In this document: piece by piece, positions 60,230 to 64,000 of the stretch
How the letters are laid out: each line of letters opens with the position of its first letter
How positions within the stretch are numbered: position 1 is the first letter of the stretch
Assembly (NCBI GenBank): GCA_002698425.1
Contig: NZXU01000033.1
Span: 25,898 to 89,897, forward strand
DNA: 64,000 nt
Direction: 5' to 3'
Origin: Ahrensia sp.
Lineage (GTDB): Bacteria; Pseudomonadota; Alphaproteobacteria; Rhizobiales; Rhizobiaceae
Notes under the pieces: generated by a model
Seen by the model: only the letters and a program-made list of their open reading frames with translations
What the model was told of the DNA's origin: nothing
Databases searched by the model: none
Position numbers and translations under genes: made by a program

Positions 60230-60856
60230 TCAGGCGGTGACGAGGCGCGCGCCGACGAGGCAGAAGAACGCCCCGAAGGCCGCCTCGAACCAGCGCGCGG
60301 CGCGGCGGTAGACCGCCTGCGCGCCGCGCGACGAGAACAGCAGGACGTAAGTCCCGTAGATCGTGAAGGACGACAGGCCGGCGGCGGCGCAGAACTCGAG
60401 GATCACCGGAAGCGACGCGTTCGACGACACGACGAAGACGGAAATCGAGGCCCAGAACAGCGCCGATTTCGGGTTCAGGAGGCAGACGCCGAGGCCGCGG
60501 AAATAGCTGGCAAGTGGCGACAATTCCCGCGCGTCCGGGCGGATCGCGCCGGGCGCGTTGCGCCATGCCGCAAGCAGCGAGCGGATGCCGAGGAAGACCA
60601 GATAGGCACCGCCGAAGAGCTTCAGCGCGAGGAAGGCCGGCGGGAAGACGGTGAAGATCGCGGCGACGCCGAAGGCCGAGGCGAGCGACCAGACGAGGGT
60701 GCCCGTCGCGATGCCCGCGACGACCATGAGGCCGGGCCTGCGGCCATGGCCGAGCGCGGTCGAGGCGGCGGCGACCAGGTTGGGGCCGGGGGCGGCGATG
60801 GCGACGACCAGCATCAGCCAGGCGGTCAGCAGCATGGAAAAGGTCTCGTGGGTCAT
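60230..60856 (-). CDS. LysE-family amino acid exporter
   Basis: From the ATG at 60856 this is a 208-residue protein with about six membrane segments. The start shows the family motif IAAPGPNLVAAASTALGHGRRPGL near residue 17, the AYLVFLGIRSL segment near 75 and LNPKSALFW near 122. LysE/RhtB proteins export amino acids or their analogues. It is divergent from the eutB-like gene, which suggests export of the compound that eutBC handle, but this is only context. Confidence 0.88.
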   Translation of the reverse strand: MTHETFSMLLTAWLMLVVAIAAPGPNLVAAASTALGHGRRPGLMVVAGIATGTLVWSLASAFGVAAIFTVFPPAFLALKLFGGAYLVFLGIRSLLAAWRNAPGAIRPDARELSPLASYFRGLGVCLLNPKSALFWASISVFVVSSNASLPVILEFCAAAGLSSFTIYGTYVLLFSSRGAQAVYRRAARWFEAAFGAFFCLVGARLVTA

Positions 60857-60940
60857 GACCGAATCCCTAGTCCGGAATCGTGTGGCTGGCGAGTGGAAAT
60901 CCGCGCCCGGCATTGACTTGCCCCCTCGGGCCATGCGCCC

Positions 60941-61957
60941 ATGCGCGGCATGGAACTGACGCTTGCCGATATTCTTGCCGCGCAGAAGACGATTGCGGGG
61001 ATCGCGACCGATACGCCGCTCGTGCCGTCGCCGTTTCTCTCCGAGAGGAGCGGCGTCGAGTTCCTGCTGAAGCTGGAGATCGCCCAGCCGATCGGGGCCT
61101 TCAAGCTGCGCGGCGCGATGAACGCCATCGCCAATCTGCCGGCGGACGTGCCGGGCGTGACCTGCTGTTCGACCGGCAATCACGGGCGCGGTGTGGCCTT
61201 CGCGGCGCGCGCGCGGGGCCTTCGCGCCGTGGTCTGCATGTCGCCGATGGTGCCGCAAGCCAAGATCGACGGCATCAGGGCGCTCGGGGCGGAGGTGCAT
61301 ATCGCCGGGGAGAGCCAGGACGACGCCTATGCGGAGAGCCTGAAGCTCAGCGAGAAAGAGGGGCTTGCGCAAATCTCGCCCTTCGACGACCCGCATGTGA
61401 TCGCGGGGCAGGGGACGATCGGGCTGGAACTGCTCGCGCGACGCCCCGATCTCGAAACCATTCTGGTGCCGCTCTCGGGCGGCGGGCTCGCTGGCGGCAT
61501 CGCGCTGGCGGCGAAGACGATCAAGCCGTCGATCAGCATAATTGGAATCTCCATGGATCGCGGCGCGGCGATGCATGAATCGCTTGCGGCCGGGCATCCG
61601 GTCGAGGTGACCGAGGTGGCGAGCCTGGCGGATTCGCTCGGCGGCGGGATCGGCATGCACAATGAATATTCCTTCGACCTCTGCCGGCGCTATCTCGACG
61701 ATACGCTTCTGGTGAGCGAGGAGGATATCTATGCCGGCATGCAGGCGCTCTATTTCGAGGACCGGCTGGTGGCCGAGGGCGGCTCGGCGGTGGGCGTCGC
61801 GGCGCTGCTGGCCGGCAAGCTCGACCGGCTGAAGGGACCGGTCGCGACGATCGTCACCGGGCGCAATCTCGACATGGAAATCCACGCCGCGATCATGGCC
61901 GGCGCGGATGTGACGCTCGGCGAAACGACGATCAGGGGGAGACGCCATGGGACATGA
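60941..61957 (+). CDS. PLP-dependent dehydratase, EutB/BhcB type
   Basis: This 338-residue protein is a fold-type II PLP enzyme related to threonine dehydratase: GAFKLRGAMNAI near residue 50 carries the PLP lysine, STGNHGRGVAFAARARG near 81 binds the substrate and phosphate, and LSGGGLAGGIALA near 185 is the glycine loop. Together with the next gene it matches the EutB-EutC pair of hydroxyectoine breakdown; the homologous BhcB-BhcD pair works in the beta-hydroxyaspartate cycle. No other ectoine or bhc genes are in the window, so the pathway is open. ATG at 60950 is an alternative start. It overlaps the next gene by 11 bases. Confidence 0.8.
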   Translation: MRGMELTLADILAAQKTIAGIATDTPLVPSPFLSERSGVEFLLKLEIAQPIGAFKLRGAMNAIANLPADVPGVTCCSTGNHGRGVAFAARARGLRAVVCMSPMVPQAKIDGIRALGAEVHIAGESQDDAYAESLKLSEKEGLAQISPFDDPHVIAGQGTIGLELLARRPDLETILVPLSGGGLAGGIALAAKTIKPSISIIGISMDRGAAMHESLAAGHPVEVTEVASLADSLGGGIGMHNEYSFDLCRRYLDDTLLVSEEDIYAGMQALYFEDRLVAEGGSAVGVAALLAGKLDRLKGPVATIVTGRNLDMEIHAAIMAGADVTLGETTIRGRRHGT

Positions 61958-62939
61958 GGTTCTGATCGCCAACGAGGCCGAGCTGCGCGAGGCGGTGAAG
62001 CTCGATCTCGCGGCGGTGGAGGTTGTCGAGAAGGCCTTCGCGGCGCTGTCGCAGGGCGGGGTGGTGATGCCGCCGGTCCTGTCGATGGACCTGCCGGACG
62101 CGCATGGCGAGGTCGATGTGAAGACGGCCTATCTTCCCGGCTTCGACGGGTTCGCCATCAAGGTGAGCCCCGGCTTCTTCGACAATCCGAAGATCGGCCT
62201 GCCGAGCCTCAACGGGCTGATGATGCTGTTCTCGGCGAAGACCGGGCTGGCGCAGGCGCTGTTCCTCGACAATGGCTATCTGACCGATATCCGTACGGCG
62301 GCGGCCGGCGCGGTGGCGGCGAAATACCTGGCGCCGGGCGCTGTGACGACGGCGGCGGTGATCGGCACCGGCGTGCAGGCGCGGCTGCAGATGGCGGCGG
62401 CGCATCTGGTGCGGCCGTTCGGGCGGGTGCTGGTCTGGGGCCGGGACCATGACAAGGCGAAGGCCTGCGCGGCGGATATCGAAAAGCTGATCCCGGTCGA
62501 GGCGGAAGCGGTGGAGGATGCGGCGCTTGCGGTGCGCGACTGCCAGCTGCTGGTGACGACGACGCCGGCGCGTGAGCCGGTGGTCAAGGCGGAGTGGCTG
62601 CATCCCGGCATGCATGTGACGGCGATGGGGTCCGACCAGGCGGGCAAGAACGAGATCGAGCCGAAGGCGCTGATCGACGCCGATCTCTATGTCAGCGACC
62701 GGGTCGCGCAATGCGAGTTGCTGGGCGAGTTGCAGCACGCGATCAAGGCGAGGCTGTGGACCGGCGGCGCGCCCGCGGAACTGGGCGACGTGATCACCGG
62801 CAAGCGGACCGGGCGGCCTTCGCCCGGCGCGCTGACGATCTGCGACCTGACCGGTACCGGCGCGCAGGACACGGCCATTGCCACCCATGCGCTGGCCGCC
62901 ATAACGGCGGCGGGCGGGGGAACCGTGCTGGAGAGCTAG
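61947..62939 (+). CDS. Ornithine cyclodeaminase-family protein, EutC/BhcD type
   Basis: This 330-residue protein has the ornithine cyclodeaminase/mu-crystallin fold: VVMPPVLSMDL near residue 39, VDVKTAYLPG near 56, DIRTAAAGAVAAKYLAP near 112 and the NAD motif AVIGTGVQARLQM near 135. Members reduce imines or deaminate cyclic amino acids. It overlaps the dehydratase gene, so the two act in sequence: elimination gives an enamine or imine that this protein reduces or hydrolyses. EutC in hydroxyectoine use and iminosuccinate reductase BhcD are the closest roles. Confidence 0.8.
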   Translation: MGHEVLIANEAELREAVKLDLAAVEVVEKAFAALSQGGVVMPPVLSMDLPDAHGEVDVKTAYLPGFDGFAIKVSPGFFDNPKIGLPSLNGLMMLFSAKTGLAQALFLDNGYLTDIRTAAAGAVAAKYLAPGAVTTAAVIGTGVQARLQMAAAHLVRPFGRVLVWGRDHDKAKACAADIEKLIPVEAEAVEDAALAVRDCQLLVTTTPAREPVVKAEWLHPGMHVTAMGSDQAGKNEIEPKALIDADLYVSDRVAQCELLGELQHAIKARLWTGGAPAELGDVITGKRTGRPSPGALTICDLTGTGAQDTAIATHALAAITAAGGGTVLES

Positions 62940-63586
62940 ATCACGCCTGTCATCTGGAGCGTTGCGAGCATGGCGGCGAGCAGCGCGACGCCGCCGGCGG
63001 CGAAAGCGGCCTGGCGGGTTCTGCGCAGTTTCTCGGACAGTGCCAGGCTTTCGCCCTGCAACTGCGCGATCTGCGCCGACTGGCGTTCGGCCGCGGCGGT
63101 CTTGTCGGCATTGTCGCGCTGGTAGGCGCGGACCTTTTTCTGCATCTCGCCCAATTCGCCATTGAGAATGGTGAAGCTCTTGTGGCGGGCGCGGAAATCG
63201 GCCTCCATCTTTTTCACCATCTCGACCTGCTTGCGGAAGATCACCCCGGTGATCTGCGCATTGGTGTAGTCATATCCGATCATCTGGACGATGGCCGTGA
63301 TGGCCTCGTCGGGGCTTGCCGCGAAGCGATCCTTCTCGCGGGGCAGGCGCCGCGGCGCGAATCTCAGAAGCAGGTTCTTTTCGATCTCGTGGCGATCCGG
63401 GACGTGGACCGCGAATTCCACCTTGCAGGGAATCGGATAGGCGGTGCCGAACGCCTCGTTGCGGTATGCGCCGGGGTCGGTCGCGGTCGTGCCGATCTTG
63501 ATGCTGTCGGGCTCCTCCGGGCACGACAGAACGACAACATAGCCAGCCGCCACCTCGAACCGTGACTGCGCCTCGACCATTACCAC
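62936..63586 (-). CDS. T5orf172/GIY-YIG-like domain protein with coiled coil and C-terminal membrane anchor
   Basis: A GTG at 63586, six bases after AGGAGG, starts a 216-residue protein. Its N-terminal part (about 10-110; YVVVLSCPEEPDSIKIGTT, then FAVHVPDRHEIEKNLL and RREKDRF-like residues) fits the T5orf172 (MUG113) nuclease-like domain, related to GIY-YIG enzymes. A helical coiled coil follows (about 120-185) and the last 25 residues form one hydrophobic segment, giving a tail-anchored protein. The function of such fusions is unknown. It is convergent with the eutC-like gene, and the two coding ends overlap by four bases. Confidence 0.7.
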   Translation of the reverse strand: MVMVEAQSRFEVAAGYVVVLSCPEEPDSIKIGTTATDPGAYRNEAFGTAYPIPCKVEFAVHVPDRHEIEKNLLLRFAPRRLPREKDRFAASPDEAITAIVQMIGYDYTNAQITGVIFRKQVEMVKKMEADFRARHKSFTILNGELGEMQKKVRAYQRDNADKTAAAERQSAQIAQLQGESLALSEKLRRTRQAAFAAGGVALLAAMLATLQMTGVI

Positions 63587-64000
63587 TGTCGACCTCCTCA
63601 AACGCTTACCGACACCCTCATACAGCAACTGACTAGCAAATTGTTGTAGTAATATGAAACGTGGTTACTTTCGCGGCGGGGAAAAGATTTGCCGGATTCC
63701 CGATCCGGCACAGTGAGATGCCCGATATTGCTGCGGTGCGACGGGGCGGTTAAGGAAAAATTTTCCATCGCCCGCGCGGGCGGCCCGACGGCCGCGACGA
63801 AGCGGCGAATCGGCAGGGCCGGCTTTCGGTAAGTAACGGATATGACTCGGTTTTTTCTTCCGTTGAGGAAGGTTTTCGCCATCGAGCCGGCCCCCCTCTG
63901 TCTGCTGCGCAGACATCTCCCCCCGCAAGGGGGGAGAGTGGGCGCGTGCGCTCGCTGGCGGGGAAGAGACTTTTCCCCCGCCTTTAAGCTCCTCGTTGCA
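63587..64000. other. Intergenic region at the window end
   Basis: No gene is supported. The first 70 bases are AT-rich and upstream of the T5orf172 gene. The short open frames further on have no natural composition. The second half holds a dispersed-type hairpin at 63916-63937 and a second stem-like stretch near 63960-63976. Confidence 0.6.
63916..63937. repeat. Short dispersed-type hairpin with GCAA tetraloop
   Basis: TCTCCCCCC and its complement GGGGGGAGA form a perfect 9-bp stem around a GCAA loop. This C-rich/G-rich hairpin is a common intergenic repeat in rhizobial genomes. Confidence 0.65.

Noticed and set aside
63598..63928. Minus-strand frames near the window end
   Set aside because: They cross an AT-rich spacer and a repeat hairpin and have no natural protein composition.

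Overview
The window is GC-rich, densely packed chromosomal DNA from an alphaproteobacterium, most likely of the Hyphomicrobiales (rhizobial) lineage. This rests on the FdsGBAD-type formate dehydrogenase, the heterotetrameric sarcosine oxidase in soxBDAG order, ExoD and DUF1194/DUF3775 proteins, and typical rhizobial short dispersed hairpins. Genus cannot be decided from the sequence. No tRNA, rRNA, CRISPR array, transposase or prophage gene was seen.

Layout. 1-3.7 kb: 5' part of allophanate hydrolase, a quinone oxidoreductase and a membrane transporter-like protein. 3.8-7.3 kb: a GntR regulator, a LigM-type tetrahydrofolate-dependent O-demethylase and a MetF paralogue. 7.3-13.9 kb: a PAS-LuxR regulator, a complete branched-chain-amino-acid-type ABC importer and an alpha/beta hydrolase. 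14.7-21.6 kb: a LysR regulator and the NAD-dependent molybdenum formate dehydrogenase fdsGBA-fdhD-fdsD. 21.9-27.0 kb: a soluble NAD-linked [NiFe] hydrogenase, hoxFUYHW. 27-32.7 kb: housekeeping genes plus urate hydroxylase (puuD) and guanine deaminase. 32.7-37.8 kb: soxBDAG. 37.9-44.4 kb: a mechanosensitive channel, a dimethylglycine-dehydrogenase-like fusion protein and a DUF1194 protein. 44.6-56.9 kb: a GbdR-like regulator and a corrinoid methyltransferase system consisting of a non-pyrrolysine MttB homologue, a corrinoid protein, a methyl-THF methyltransferase of the dihydropteroate-synthase fold, a RACo-type reductive activator, a second MetF, DUF1638, a 'virulence factor' family protein and a ferredoxin-like protein. 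56.9-63.6 kb: a sigma factor/vWA pair, a LysE exporter, eutBC-like genes and a T5orf172-domain membrane protein.

How it works together (inference from families and context). Most of the window fits one theme: stripping methyl groups from methylated compounds onto tetrahydrofolate and oxidising the C1 unit. The MttB system would take a methyl from a quaternary amine such as glycine betaine, the fusion oxidase would act on dimethylglycine and SoxBDAG on sarcosine. LigM would feed methoxy-aromatic methyl groups into the same pool. The two MetF paralogues convert methyl-THF to methylene-THF, formate is the downstream product, and FdsGBAD recovers NADH. The adjacent Hox hydrogenase shares the NAD(H) pool.

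The most interesting signals are: a TGTATACA operator repeated before gntR, ligM, metF and fdsG that joins them into one putative regulon; Arg/Gly-rich tails on three different proteins of the corrinoid system; and an AT-rich, unrecognised small membrane protein inside the corrinoid operon.
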